Made by a program: the position numbers and the translations under genes
Part shown: piece by piece, positions 8,020 through 16,643 of the stretch
Numbering within the stretch: position 1 is the stretch's first letter
How the letters are laid out: the number at the start of each line of letters is the position of its first letter
Assembly: GCA_963778845.1 (NCBI GenBank)
Contig: CAVZVW010000001.1
Coordinates: 310,001-374,000, forward strand
From: CAVZVW01 sp963778845
Lineage (GTDB): Bacteria; Actinomycetota; Actinomycetes; Actinomycetales; Kineosporiaceae
Reading direction: 5' to 3'
Length of the DNA stretch: 64,000 nucleotides
The notes under the pieces: generated by a model
What the model saw: the letters and a program-made list of their open reading frames with translations, nothing else
Databases searched by the model: none
What the model was told of the DNA's origin: nothing

Positions 8020-8844
8020 CTACCGGTCGAGGACGGCGGCGAGGGCTCTCGGAGCGTCCGCCGCGGAGGCAAGGGTCGAGATCCGGGCGCCGACCCGCTG
8101 CGCCAGCTCCGTCGCCTCGGCGCAGTCGGCGGCTGGCGCGAGGATGACGAGCTCGTCGAGCGCCAGCGCGGCGTGCGTCGGGTCGACGTCGTCGGTCGCC
8201 CGGCAGTCGCTGAGCAGGACGGCGACCCGACGGCCGGCACGCGCGGTGCGCAGCTGGTCGCCGGCGCAGCTCAGCGCGGTCCCCAGGGCTGTGACGCCGT
8301 GTCCGCGAAGGCTCAGCAGGCCCGTGATCACCTCGACCGGCGGGCTCTGCGCTCGAAGCGCCCGATGCACCCGGACGGACCGGTCGAAGCTGAGGACGGC
8401 GAACTCCGCAGGGGCGCGCCAGGCACAGGCGGCGGCGGCCATCGAGGCTGCCGCGAGCCGGTCGCCGGACATCGAGCCCGATGCGTCCACCACCAGGCAC
8501 AGCGCGAGGTCGGGACGCCGCCAGTCGCGGGCGACCAGCTCGTCCAGCCCGACGACCCTTCCCTCCGCACGAGCCGCCGAGATCTGGTCGATGGACAGGT
8601 CGATGTCAAGGTCACCACCACCGTCGGCCGGAGTCGGTCGCAGGCTCGCAGCCCCGGGACGCCGGGCCGTGCCGTCGCGGGCGACGTCCAGCATGATCCT
8701 CCCGGCCAGGCGCAGCGCCTTGTTCCGCAGCGACTCGTCCGTCGCAGTCGTCAGGTCGGCCAGCAGGTGCAGCGCCTCACCGGCCTCGTCTCGCACGAGG
8801 GACTCCATCGCCGCCTCGTCGAGCTCGCCGAGCTGCGGCGACAC
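8020..8844 (-). CDS. VWA-domain protein (MoxR partner)
   Basis: GTG 8844 gives 274 residues. The von Willebrand A domain is at ~115-270 with the MIDAS motif DASGSMS (D120, S122, S124), the threonine region (GHGVTALGTAL) and a late Asp (LLSDCRATDD). An Ala/Leu-rich helical N-terminal region precedes it. Coding-like sequence in the same frame continues upstream (SQRHARTVSRADLARG, then HFAHV) to the stop of the MoxR gene without ATG, GTG or TTG, so the real start may be a CTG at 8922 overlapping that stop. MoxR/VWA pairs act as chaperones for metal-cofactor insertion or complex assembly. Here the nearby client would be the zinc alcohol dehydrogenase or a lost partner; that is inference. Confidence 0.8.
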   Translation of the reverse strand: MSPQLGELDEAAMESLVRDEAGEALHLLADLTTATDESLRNKALRLAGRIMLDVARDGTARRPGAASLRPTPADGGGDLDIDLSIDQISAARAEGRVVGLDELVARDWRRPDLALCLVVDASGSMSGDRLAAASMAAAACAWRAPAEFAVLSFDRSVRVHRALRAQSPPVEVITGLLSLRGHGVTALGTALSCAGDQLRTARAGRRVAVLLSDCRATDDVDPTHAALALDELVILAPAADCAEATELAQRVGARISTLASAADAPRALAAVLDR

Positions 8845-8918
8845 ATGGGCGAAGTGTGCGTGCCCCCGGGCCAGGTCGGCCCGCGAAACCGTCCTGGCGT
8901 GGCGCTGAGAAGCGCGGT

Positions 8919-9839
8919 TCAGCCGCGGCGTGCCCGCACTAGGCGGGCGGCGGCTTCCCCCCGGTCATCATCCCCCCGCGGCGACGCGTCGTCCCGCGGT
9001 GGGGCACCGAACACCGATTCGTAGAGCTCCTGGACGACCTGCTCGGCCGTGCGTCGCGTGGACTCCGCGAGCCGGATCCGGCCGGACAACGAGACGAACG
9101 CGCTGTCGAGGCCCACGCCCCAGTCGGTGACGTGGCGGCGGCGTGAGGTCGCGAGTGCGGTGGCGATGCGGACGAGGTCGATCGCACCGCGCACGGACGA
9201 CCCGACCCGAAGGTCAGGGTGGTCTCGGGTGCGCCGCACGAGCTCGACGACCTGGGCCTGCCAGTCCGCGGGGCAGCCGGGCGAGCGGCGTCGCACGATC
9301 TCCTGCTCGTCCGCCGCCGGCTGGTAGCCCATGGCGATCCGGCACGTGCGGTCGTACACCGCCGCCGAGATGCGCGCCGTCCCGACCGCGTCGAACGGGT
9401 TCATGGCCGCCACCATGCGGAACCCCGCGGCTGCAGCGATCAGGCCGAGGCGCGGCACGTGGAGCTCGCCCTCCGACATCACTGTGATGAGGACGTTCAG
9501 CGTCTCTTCCGGGACGCGGTTCAGCTCTTCGACGTACAGCAGCCCGCCGTCGCGCAGGGCGCCGGCGAGCGGGCCGTCGACGAAGATCTCCTCGACGTAC
9601 CCGTCGGACAGCACCCGGGCCGGATCGAAGTGGCCGACCAGGCGCGCCGGTGTCAGCTCGGCGTTGCCCTCCACGAAGTGGAACGGCACCGCGCGGGTGT
9701 GTGCGACCTCCCGCAGCAGCGTGCTCTTGCCGGTACCGGGCGGGCCCTCGAGGACGACGTGCGCGCCACTGTCCAATGCAGCCAGCAGCAGCTCGACCTC
9801 GCGGGCCCGCCCGACGGTCTCGTCGAGACCGTCGTTCAT
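8919..9839 (-). CDS. MoxR-family AAA+ ATPase
   Basis: 306 residues from ATG 9839, 7 bp after the alcohol dehydrogenase stop, so probably co-transcribed with it. Walker A is GPPGTGKST (~32-40), Walker B LLYVEELNR (~100-108), sensor 1 lies near VAAMNPFD and the arginine-finger region near AAVYDRTCR. The layout is that of MoxR/CbbQ/NorQ-type ATPases, which pair with VWA proteins (the next gene) to remodel or activate enzyme complexes using ATP. The C-terminal ~30 residues are charged and probably disordered. No membrane segments. The family call is firm; the client protein is not known from the sequence. Confidence 0.9.
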   Translation of the reverse strand: MNDGLDETVGRAREVELLLAALDSGAHVVLEGPPGTGKSTLLREVAHTRAVPFHFVEGNAELTPARLVGHFDPARVLSDGYVEEIFVDGPLAGALRDGGLLYVEELNRVPEETLNVLITVMSEGELHVPRLGLIAAAAGFRMVAAMNPFDAVGTARISAAVYDRTCRIAMGYQPAADEQEIVRRRSPGCPADWQAQVVELVRRTRDHPDLRVGSSVRGAIDLVRIATALATSRRRHVTDWGVGLDSAFVSLSGRIRLAESTRRTAEQVVQELYESVFGAPPRDDASPRGDDDRGEAAARLVRARRG

Positions 9840-9846
9840 CCGTGCG

Positions 9847-10962
9847 TCACGCGTGCTCGTGAACCATGATGCCGCGCACGTTCTTGCCGCTGAGCAGGTC
9901 GTCGTAGCCCTCGTTCACCTGCTCCAGCGTGTACCTGCGGGTGATGATCTCGTCGAGCTTCAGGTCACCGGACTGGTACAGGCCGAGGATCTTCGGGATG
10001 TCCGTGGTCGGGTTGCAGTCGCCGAAAAGGCTGCCCTTCACGCTCTTGCGGAACAAGGTGAGGATGGTGCCCGACAGCTGGATCGACTGCTCCGCGAACT
10101 TGTTCAGGCCGGTGACGACGACCGTCCCGCCCTTGCCGACGGCGTCGAACCCGCTCTGCACGACCTCTGCGGTCATGAGTCCGACGGTGAGGATGGCCGA
10201 GTCGGCGCCCTGGCCGCGCGTCATGTCGACGATGGCCGCCTGCGCCTCCTCGGCCGTGGCGAAGGCGTGTGTCGCGCCAAGCTCCATGGCCTTCTCGCGC
10301 TTGTTCTCCAGCGGGTCGATGGCGACCACGTTCTTCGCTCCGGCGTACCGCGCGCCCTGGACGGCGTTGATGCCGATGCCGCCGATGCCGTAGATCGCCA
10401 CGGTGTCGCCCGGCCTGACGTTGGCCGTGTTCACGGCCGCCCCCCAGCCGGTCGGGACTCCGCAGCCGACCAGCACGGCCTTGTCCAGGGGAAGGTCGTC
10501 GTCCACCTTGACGGCCGAGTTCTGGTGGATGACGCCGTACTGGCTGAAGGTGCCGAGCATGCACATGGCCCCGTACTGCCCCCGGGGACCGGTGATCGGG
10601 AAGCGGTTGCCCGGCAGGTAACCCTCGAGGATGGTCGCTCCCATGTCGCAGATCGACTGACGCCCCGTGGAGCAGTAGCGACAAACACCGCAGTTGGGGA
10701 TGAACGAGCACACGACGTGGTCGCCCGGCTTCACGCGCGTGACACCCGGACCGACCTCCTCGATGACGCCGGCGCCCTCGTGCCCGAGCACCATCGGCAT
10801 CCGCGCCTCGAGGTCGCCGTGCGCGATATGGACGTCGGAGTGGCACAACCCCGCGTACGTGTACCGGATCAGCGCCTCGCCGTCCTTCGGCCCGTCAAGG
10901 TCGAGCTCCTCGATCTCGATCGGCTTGCCCGGCTCGTAGACGACAGCGGCCTTGGTCTTCAT
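9847..10962 (-). CDS. NDMA-dependent (nicotinoprotein-type) zinc alcohol dehydrogenase
   Basis: ATG 10962 is preceded by AAAGGAG with 8-base spacing. 371 residues, normal for medium-chain dehydrogenases. The catalytic zinc site is C40 (GLCHSD), H61-E62 (GHEGAGVIEEVG) and a later Cys (VGCGVPTGWG); the structural zinc site is C91, C94, C97 and C105. The Rossmann glycine motif is YGIGGIGINAVQGA, followed by VAIDPLENK. The sequence strongly resembles the actinobacterial group whose NAD(H) is permanently bound and which needs N,N-dimethyl-4-nitrosoaniline in vitro and probably mycofactocin in vivo. No mycofactocin genes are in the window. It leads an operon with the MoxR and VWA genes. The physiological alcohol is unknown. 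Confidence 0.88.
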   Translation of the reverse strand: MKTKAAVVYEPGKPIEIEELDLDGPKDGEALIRYTYAGLCHSDVHIAHGDLEARMPMVLGHEGAGVIEEVGPGVTRVKPGDHVVCSFIPNCGVCRYCSTGRQSICDMGATILEGYLPGNRFPITGPRGQYGAMCMLGTFSQYGVIHQNSAVKVDDDLPLDKAVLVGCGVPTGWGAAVNTANVRPGDTVAIYGIGGIGINAVQGARYAGAKNVVAIDPLENKREKAMELGATHAFATAEEAQAAIVDMTRGQGADSAILTVGLMTAEVVQSGFDAVGKGGTVVVTGLNKFAEQSIQLSGTILTLFRKSVKGSLFGDCNPTTDIPKILGLYQSGDLKLDEIITRRYTLEQVNEGYDDLLSGKNVRGIMVHEHA

Positions 10963-11022
10963 GGTTTTCGCTCCTTTGCGAGGGACTGGCGCGGCCGGTA
11001 CAGCGCGCTTCCGATGACCCTG

Positions 11023-11045
11023 AAGTGGTCAAACCTTGAACACTT
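11023..11045 (-). promoter_or_regulatory. Operator-like inverted repeat upstream of the alcohol dehydrogenase operon
   Basis: Arms AAGTG-x-TCAA (11023-11032) and TTGA-x-CACTT (11036-11045) are mirror images with one mismatch around a three-base centre. The site lies about 60 bp upstream of the dehydrogenase start and its minus strand contains TTGACC, a possible -35. Length and symmetry suit a TetR-like or similar dimer. No adjacent regulator gene is seen. Confidence 0.4.
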
Positions 11046-11230
11046 CCTGGCGACGGTTGCGGTCGGTGATGCAGAGCGATCACGGACATGCAACCACGCC
11101 GAGAGCACACCGAATGTCCCACAGCCAGCCGGAACCGATCAATGTCCGGTCCCGGACCCATGCCGCAGGCGGACAGCCCGTACTCCGCCGGCGAGGAGAT
11201 GGACGCCGCGGGCCCCTTTCCCGCGGACTG

Positions 11231-11625
11231 TCAGTCGGGTATCGGAGTCACCACCGACTCGTCGACCAGCGAGGTGTGCACCTGGGGCCGACGGGTGGGG
11301 GCGCCGAGCATGTAGAACACCACGCAGATCAGGGTGAACAGCAGCGGCGGCACGAGCTGCGACACCTCGTACTGCCACCGGTGACCCGCGAACGCGTCCG
11401 GCAGGCTGTCGTCCCACGTGCTCGGGTGGAGCGAGGACGCGAATCCCGGCCACAGCAGGGAGACGCTGGCCAGCGCCGCCCACAGCCACGTCAGCACCGA
11501 GATGACGAGGGCACCCCGGATGCCGCCGGGCACCTGGTACGGCCGCGGAACGTGAGGGTGGTTGCGCCGCAACAGGTACAGGGCGGGGAAGGTCGCCAGG
11601 TACGAGATCGTCGTCGTCGAGCCGA
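11231..11625 (-). pseudogene. C-terminal remnant of an APC-family amino-acid/polyamine permease
   Basis: About 130 residues resemble the end of an APC-superfamily transporter: TTTISYLATFPALYLLRRNH, then PYQVPGGIRGALVISVLTWL, a further span near LLFTLICVVFYMLGAP and a cytoplasmic tail. Full transporters have around 12 spans and 450-500 residues; upstream of ~11625 the sequence becomes unrelated. No start codon belongs to the conserved part; the open frame only continues by chance to 11671. It is a truncated, probably dead gene that shares a junction with another truncated fragment just upstream (11779-11904), marking a deletion or rearrangement point. Confidence 0.6.
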
Positions 11626-11778
11626 ACCTTCCTCGCCGTCGGTGGGAGGATGGTGCGCTCTGGTCACCCACATGGTCAGTAGATCAGTTACCCCCGATCT
11701 ACACCGACGGCCGCCGGCACGAGGGCGGGCGAGGCCTACGGACCCGCCCCGGCGCGCCGTCCCCAGGAGGTGTTCGCG

Positions 11779-11904
11779 ATGGTCCGGGTCTCCATCGTTG
11801 GAGCCGACCTTGTGCTGGACGTCCAGGGTTGGGACCGGCTGTGGGCGCTCAAGCGCCGCATCGTAGAGCGCAGGGGAGCGCGTGGACCCGATTCGCAACC
11901 TTGA
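11779..11904 (+). CDS. Short ORF, probably truncated N-terminus of a conserved actinobacterial protein
   Basis: ATG 11779 follows a good AGGAGG. The 41-residue product starts MVRVSIVGADLVLDVQGWDR and continues LWALKRRIVERR before a basic tail and stop. The first ~28 residues resemble the start of small actinobacterial proteins that begin with a strand-strand-(L/V)xVxGWDxLWALK pattern, but the expected remainder is absent. The strong ribosome site and codon bias suggest it was a real gene whose 3' part was lost. It may still be translated. I assign no function. Confidence 0.35.
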   Translation: MVRVSIVGADLVLDVQGWDRLWALKRRIVERRGARGPDSQP

Positions 11905-11964
11905 CCCTATGGGCTACGTTTCGGCCGGCCACAGCTCACGGCACTCGACGGAAGGGCCCACACA

Positions 11965-13982
11965 ATGCGCCTACGTCACACGGTCACAGTGGTCACGGTC
12001 GCGACGGCGGTCGCCGCCTCCCTCGGCGCGGCCGCCTGGCATCAGCCGCGCCAGGGCCGGACCGGCGTCCGGTCGCCAACGCCCAGCCGGACCTGGACCG
12101 AGGCCACGCCCCTCTCGGCGGCGAACCCGCGGCAGCGGGTCGAGGTGCGGCTCTACCTGGCCGACCGCAACGCCGCCGACCTGGCCGCCCAGGTGCGCGC
12201 GGTCAGCGACCCGCGCAGCCCGGACTACGGCCGTACCTGACGCCCGCGCAGTTCCGCGCCCGGTACGCGCCCACCGCCGCGACCGTCGACGCGGTCGCAG
12301 CTTCCTCACGGGTCACGGGCTGACCGTCGCCGAGGTCCCCGCCAACGGCGCCTACGTGGCCGCCGACGGGACTGTCGCGCAGGTCCAGGCGGCCTTCGCC
12401 ACCACCCTGAGACCTACCGCCTGGGGGGCAAGACCGTACGCGCGGCGGCCACCGCTGCCACGCCTGCCCGCCGCCCTTGCCGGACAGGTGATCGCCGTGT
12501 CCGGGCTGGCGAGCATCTCGCAGCTGATGAGCCGCGGCACGAGGACGGCCCGAAGGTCTCCAGCGGTGCGGCGGTTCCGCGCATCGCGGGGACCGCGGCC
12601 CCGCCGCCGGACGCCTTCGTCAACGCCCCGCCCTGCTCGGCCTACTACGGTCAGAAGCAGGCCACGACGCGCCGCCGGCCTACGGCACAGTGCAGCCCTA
12701 CGCGCCCTGCGGGTACGACCCCGACAGCTCCAAGGTGCCTACGGGTTGACCTCATCGTTGGCTCACGGCGTCGACGGTCGCGGCGTCAGGGTGGCGATCA
12801 CCGACGCCTACGCGGCGCCGACGATCCTCCAGGACGCCAACACCTATGCCGGGCCGGCACGGGCAGCCGGCGTTCGCCTCGGGCCAGCTCCGCCAGGTGC
12901 TGCCGACCGCGCGTTCCGTTACGGCTTCGACGACACGGTGAACGGCGACCTGTGCGGCGAGCAGGGCTGGTACGGCGAGGAGACGCTGGACGTCGAGGCG
13001 GTGCACGCCGTCGCGCCGGGTGCGCGGATCACCTACGTGGCGGCGCGCTCCTGCGACAACGCCGACTTCGCGACCACGCTGAACAGGGTGGTCGACCAGC
13101 ACCTCGCCGACATCGTGACCAACTCCTGGGGCGGGACCAACGAGAGCAACGGCCCACCGGCCCAGCTCGACGCCGTCTACCAGCAGATCTTCCAGCAGGC
13201 GGCGATGCAGGGCATCGGCTTCTACTTCTCCTCCGGCGACGACGGCGACGGCTCGGACCTCAACGACGGGACCCCCACCGTGGAGGCCCCCGCCAACAGC
13301 CCACTCGTCACGGCGGTCGGCGGCACGTCGCTGGCCGTGGACCGAGCCAACCACCGGCGGTTCGAGACCGGCTGGAGCACAGGCAGGTCGGTCCTCGACG
13401 CCGGTGCATGGGCGCCCGCGCCTCCCGGCGACTTCTGGTACGGCGGCGGTGGCGGCACGAGCCAGGTGTTCGCCGAACCCGCATACCAACGAGGGGTCGT
13501 TCCCGCGTCCTTGGCGATGCGGTACAGCCCCCATGGTGGGCGGGTGGTTCCCGACGTCTCCGCGGTCGGTGATCCCAACACGGGAATGCTCGTCGGGGAG
13601 ACGCAGACCTTCCCCGACGGCAGCGTTCGCTACGGCGAGTACCGGATCGGCGGGACGTCGCTGTCGAGCCCGATCTTCGCGGGCATCATGGCGATCGCCG
13701 ACCAAGCTGCCGGTCGAGCCGCATGGCTTCGCCAACCCGGCGCTGTACGCGGCCAGAGGAGGCGCGGCCTACTACGACCCGCGGTCGGTTTCGGGTCGGG
13801 CGGTGGTCCGAGTGGACTATGTCAACGGCGTCGACGGCTCCGCAGGCACCAGCACCTCGCTGCGTAGCCTCGACGTCACCATCGGGACGATCCTGAGGAC
13901 CCGGACCGGATACGACGACGTCACGGGCCTTGGCACCCCGAACGGCCAGGGCTTCCTGTCTGCGCTCGGGTCGTCGCGGTAG
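11965..13982 (+). pseudogene. Frameshifted S53 (sedolisin/kumamolisin-type) serine-carboxyl peptidase
   Basis: ATG 11965 begins a signal peptide (MRLRHTVTVVTVATAVAASL, then GAAAW), followed by a pro-kumamolisin activation domain (VEVRLYLADRN, YLTPAQFRARYAPT, LTVAEVPANGAYVAA) and the catalytic domain. The Glu/Asp pair is in YGEETLDVEAVHAVAPGA, IVTNSWGG is next, and the nucleophile Ser is in GGTSLSSPIFAG. A C-terminal calcium-binding-like segment (TRTGYDDVTGLGTPNG) ends the gene. The frame is broken at least near 12231, 12300, 12410, in several places across 12470-12740, and near 13720. The protein would be a secreted acid peptidase. The many shifts make it non-functional as read; whether all are real cannot be settled here. 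Confidence 0.8.
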
Positions 13983-13991
13983 ACCAACCGT

Positions 13992-14021
13992 GACCGGGAC
14001 GGCGGCCGCGCCGTCCCGGTC
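13992..14021. terminator. Bidirectional hairpin between convergent genes
   Basis: GACCGGGACGGCG (13992-14004) and CGCCGTCCCGGTC (14009-14021) are perfect 13-bp arms around a four-base loop. The stem lies just after the S53 peptidase stop and ~70 bp from the stop of the convergent signal peptidase/LamG gene, so it can terminate both. Confidence 0.6.
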
Positions 14022-14089
14022 GCGGCGTCACCGGGCCGAACGGCGGGCGTCACGACCCGCAGGAGTGCCGGGCGTGACACATGCCGCCG

Positions 14090-15685
14090 TCAACGTGCGG
14101 CGTAGTGAGCGCTGACGCGCGTCGCGGTGAGCGCCGTGGTGTAGAAGGCGGCGTTGTCGACAGTGGCGTTGAACGTGGCGGACTGGGGGTAGCTGCTGCC
14201 TGTGGGAAGAAGGCCGAAGCCGATTCGCCAGTACCCGGTGTACGAGGACACCGCGCTGGCATCACCGGTGGCGACCTGCGCGCCGTCGACGTAGATGACC
14301 GCCGTCTGCAGGGTGGAGCCGGTCTTGGGGGCGGCAGTGACGACGAGGTGGTGCCAGGCGTTGTTGTTGTAGGCGGCCGGAGTGGTGAGCAGCGTCGGGG
14401 AGGAGCCCCAGCCGCCGAACGTGAGCTTGCCGTCGTTGCGCATGAAGAGGTAGCGGTCGGAGACGGTGCCCTTCTGCCCGGTGCTGTTCTCGAAGCCGAT
14501 GATCTTTCCGCCCTGGCTCGTGTTCGTCTTGAACCACACCTCGAGGGAGTAGGTGGTGGGTGCGGTGGACGCAGCGGCCGTGCCGGCGACCATGCGACCT
14601 TGCGAGCCGTTGAAGGTGGCGGCGTAGCTGGTGGTCGAGGTGAGCGCGCCGTTCTGGTGGTAGCTGACGTTGCTGCTGCCGTAGGTGCCCGTGTGGCCGA
14701 AGGGGGAGGCGTCGGCGGCGCTGGTGCCCTTGGTCTCGTCCAGCAGGAAGTAGGCCCAAGGGTTGTCGGCGAGCACGTTGTTGTTGTAGCCGGTGATCCG
14801 GACGGAGGTCCAGCTGTTGCCGGTGTTGACGGCGACGGCCCTGAAGCTGGCCGAGGCGACCTGGAGGCCGGCCGAGGCGAAGCCGACCACGATGACGAGA
14901 AGGGTCAGGGCCCCGATCAACGGGTAGCGGCGCTGCCAGAACACGGCCCTCACCGAGCCGCGGGGAGTCGCGACGGGGGCGGGGTCTCGTTGTGCGGGGA
15001 AGCCGAGCAGGCCGGTTTCGGCGGCCGCATCGGTGCCTCGGTTCGCGTCGTCCGGTCTCGACTCGGGCGGCTCGGCGGCGTCGTCGTCGTCGGTCGGCGG
15101 GTCCGGGTCCTCGGGCCAGCGCGGGGTGATCGCGACGACCACGATGGCCGCGATGGTGAGCAGGATCCAGAGCAGCAACGGCAGGTACTGGCCCGTGCTG
15201 GCCCACACGACCGGAAGGCCGATCCAGGGAACCAGCAGCCGGCCCCGGCCGGTGACGGCAGCGGGGCGCAGGGCAGCGGAGTCGTCGGACTGGTTGTTGT
15301 CGCCTGCGGTGGTGTAGGTGCCGTTGCCCCTGTCGGCGACGACCCGGTGGATCACGAGCATCGCCGCGCCGGACGGGGTGACGCGGGCGGGGTCGATGAA
15401 GGAGACGACCCGACCCAGGGGCAGGGCCTCAGCACGACGCAGCGGTGACACCACGACGACGTCGCCGGGGTTGATGCGCGGTGCCATGGACCCGGTCCGG
15501 ACCACGTAGGAGTCCCAGGGACCCAGGGCGGGGAGGATCGCGACTGCGGCCAGCGCCATGGCGAACGACAAGTAGAAGCGGCTGACGACGGTTGCCGCCA
15601 GCCACCACCAGCCCTCACGGAAGGACGCAGACGGCGACGCAGGCGGTGGCGGCGGCCCCGCCGCCGCCACCGCCTGCGCGCTCAT
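14090..15685 (-). CDS. SipW-type signal peptidase I fused to a LamG domain with its own signal peptide
   Basis: 531 residues from ATG 15685. Residues ~25-185 are a signal peptidase of the S26B (SipW/archaeal/ER) type: nucleophile Ser in RTGSMAPR (S66), His in LVIHRVV (H113) instead of Lys, and GDNNQ (D129), between an N-terminal span (~28-52) and a second span (~167-187). A charged Asp/Glu-rich linker (~190-250) follows. Residues ~252-281 then look like a second, SipW-dependent signal peptide: QRRYPLIGALTLLVIVVGFA, then ASASFRAVAVNTGNSW. This is the same pattern as in the neighbouring CalY-like protein. The C-terminus (~310-531) is a LamG/concanavalin-like domain. The enzyme therefore appears fused to a substrate. 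It lies 44 bp downstream of the CalY-like gene. Confidence 0.85.
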   Translation of the reverse strand: MSAQAVAAAGPPPPPASPSASFREGWWWLAATVVSRFYLSFAMALAAVAILPALGPWDSYVVRTGSMAPRINPGDVVVVSPLRRAEALPLGRVVSFIDPARVTPSGAAMLVIHRVVADRGNGTYTTAGDNNQSDDSAALRPAAVTGRGRLLVPWIGLPVVWASTGQYLPLLLWILLTIAAIVVVAITPRWPEDPDPPTDDDDAAEPPESRPDDANRGTDAAAETGLLGFPAQRDPAPVATPRGSVRAVFWQRRYPLIGALTLLVIVVGFASAGLQVASASFRAVAVNTGNSWTSVRITGYNNNVLADNPWAYFLLDETKGTSAADASPFGHTGTYGSSNVSYHQNGALTSTTSYAATFNGSQGRMVAGTAAASTAPTTYSLEVWFKTNTSQGGKIIGFENSTGQKGTVSDRYLFMRNDGKLTFGGWGSSPTLLTTPAAYNNNAWHHLVVTAAPKTGSTLQTAVIYVDGAQVATGDASAVSSYTGYWRIGFGLLPTGSSYPQSATFNATVDNAAFYTTALTATRVSAHYAAR

Positions 15686-15729
15686 CTCTGCTCACCCTTC
15701 ATCGCGAGGACTGATCGGACGCCCTCGGA

Positions 15730-16341
15730 TCAGCTGTTCTGCATCTCCCACTCGAAGTCGATCCCGAAGTGCGAGTTCTGCACGGTGTCCGGCGCGGAGG
15801 CGCTGAACGTCCAGGTGAACTTGAAGGTCTTGGTGCCGCCGGTGACCGCCCAGCTGCCGACCGCGGCCGACCAGCTCGAGTGGTTCAAGGCCGCGTCGTA
15901 GAGGGTGTGGTCGGGCAGGATGTTCCCGCCGGTGTCAGCGACGAAGCCGGTGCAGCTTCCGGTGCCGCCGGCGAACGACCCGCCGGTGCCCTGCTCGACG
16001 TTGAGCGTGACGTAGCCCTCGAGGCCGGTCGCGGACGGGGTGGAGGTCGGGTTGATGAAGTACAGCTTCACGACGCCGGGAACGTTGGCCGTGGAGGTGA
16101 CGGTGATGCACCTGTTGGCCGTGTCGCCGGGCACCATGTTGGTCACCGCGAAGCGAGCCGCCCCGCTGTCGTCGTCGCTGAGGGTCACCTGGCCGGTCGA
16201 CCAGCTGTTGCCGGAGTTGCGGGTCTCCGCCTCGAAGGCGGCGTAGGAGCTCTGCAAGACCATCGCGCCGGCGGCGACCACGGCGAGGGGCCCGGCCATG
16301 AAGGCCGCGAGCCGGCGGGTGCGGGTACTGGGTGAGCGCAT
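15730..16341 (-). CDS. CalY/TasA-like secreted protein with SipW-dependent signal peptide
   Basis: ATG 16341 follows GGAGAT at good spacing; a TTG at 16353 is less likely. 203 residues. The N-terminus has basic residues, a hydrophobic core and an atypical cleavage region (RRLAAFMAGPLAVVAAGAMV, then YAAFEAETRNSGNSWSTGQV), the hallmark of SipW-processed camelysin/TasA proteins. The mature part is beta-rich with two Cys (RCITV, SCTGF) that could form a disulphide. Such proteins form extracellular fibres or matrix in Bacillus; the actinobacterial role is not established. The SipW-type peptidase is the next gene, so the pair is a self-contained secretion unit. A Crp/GlxR-type site lies ~200 bp upstream. 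Confidence 0.85.
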   Translation of the reverse strand: MRSPSTRTRRLAAFMAGPLAVVAAGAMVLQSSYAAFEAETRNSGNSWSTGQVTLSDDDSGAARFAVTNMVPGDTANRCITVTSTANVPGVVKLYFINPTSTPSATGLEGYVTLNVEQGTGGSFAGGTGSCTGFVADTGGNILPDHTLYDAALNHSSWSAAVGSWAVTGGTKTFKFTWTFSASAPDTVQNSHFGIDFEWEMQNS

Positions 16342-16536
16342 CGGGATCTCCAACAGTCGGGCAGCGTCCGCCGCTGCCGGTCCGGCAACGACACCCGCTG
16401 CCGGTCACACCGTCAGCCGCTCCCCGCCCCGATGTTCTCGACGAGCCAGCTGCCGGGCCTTCGGCGCACCGGCGACTCGTGGTGCGGGTCACCCGCTTGC
16501 CACGTTGGGGATCGACCCGCACAACCCCCGGCTGAA

Positions 16537-16552
16537 TGTGACGTGCATCACA
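16537..16552 (-). promoter_or_regulatory. Crp/GlxR-type cAMP-receptor-protein site
   Basis: TGTGACGTGCATCACA matches the TGTGA-N6-TCACA consensus at all ten fixed positions. It sits in the 302-bp gap between the sigma-factor gene end and the CalY-like gene, ~195 bp upstream of the latter's start. The only gene whose 5' side faces this gap is the CalY-SipW operon. Apart from this site I see nothing defined in the gap. Confidence 0.55.
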
Positions 16553-16643
16553 GTCCTCGCGCGAGACCGACCGGCAAGGCCCGTGCGCGACCCGAGCCGG
16601 TGGGGTCGCCGAAGGCCGCCTGAGCCCATACCTACGCCCGCAC

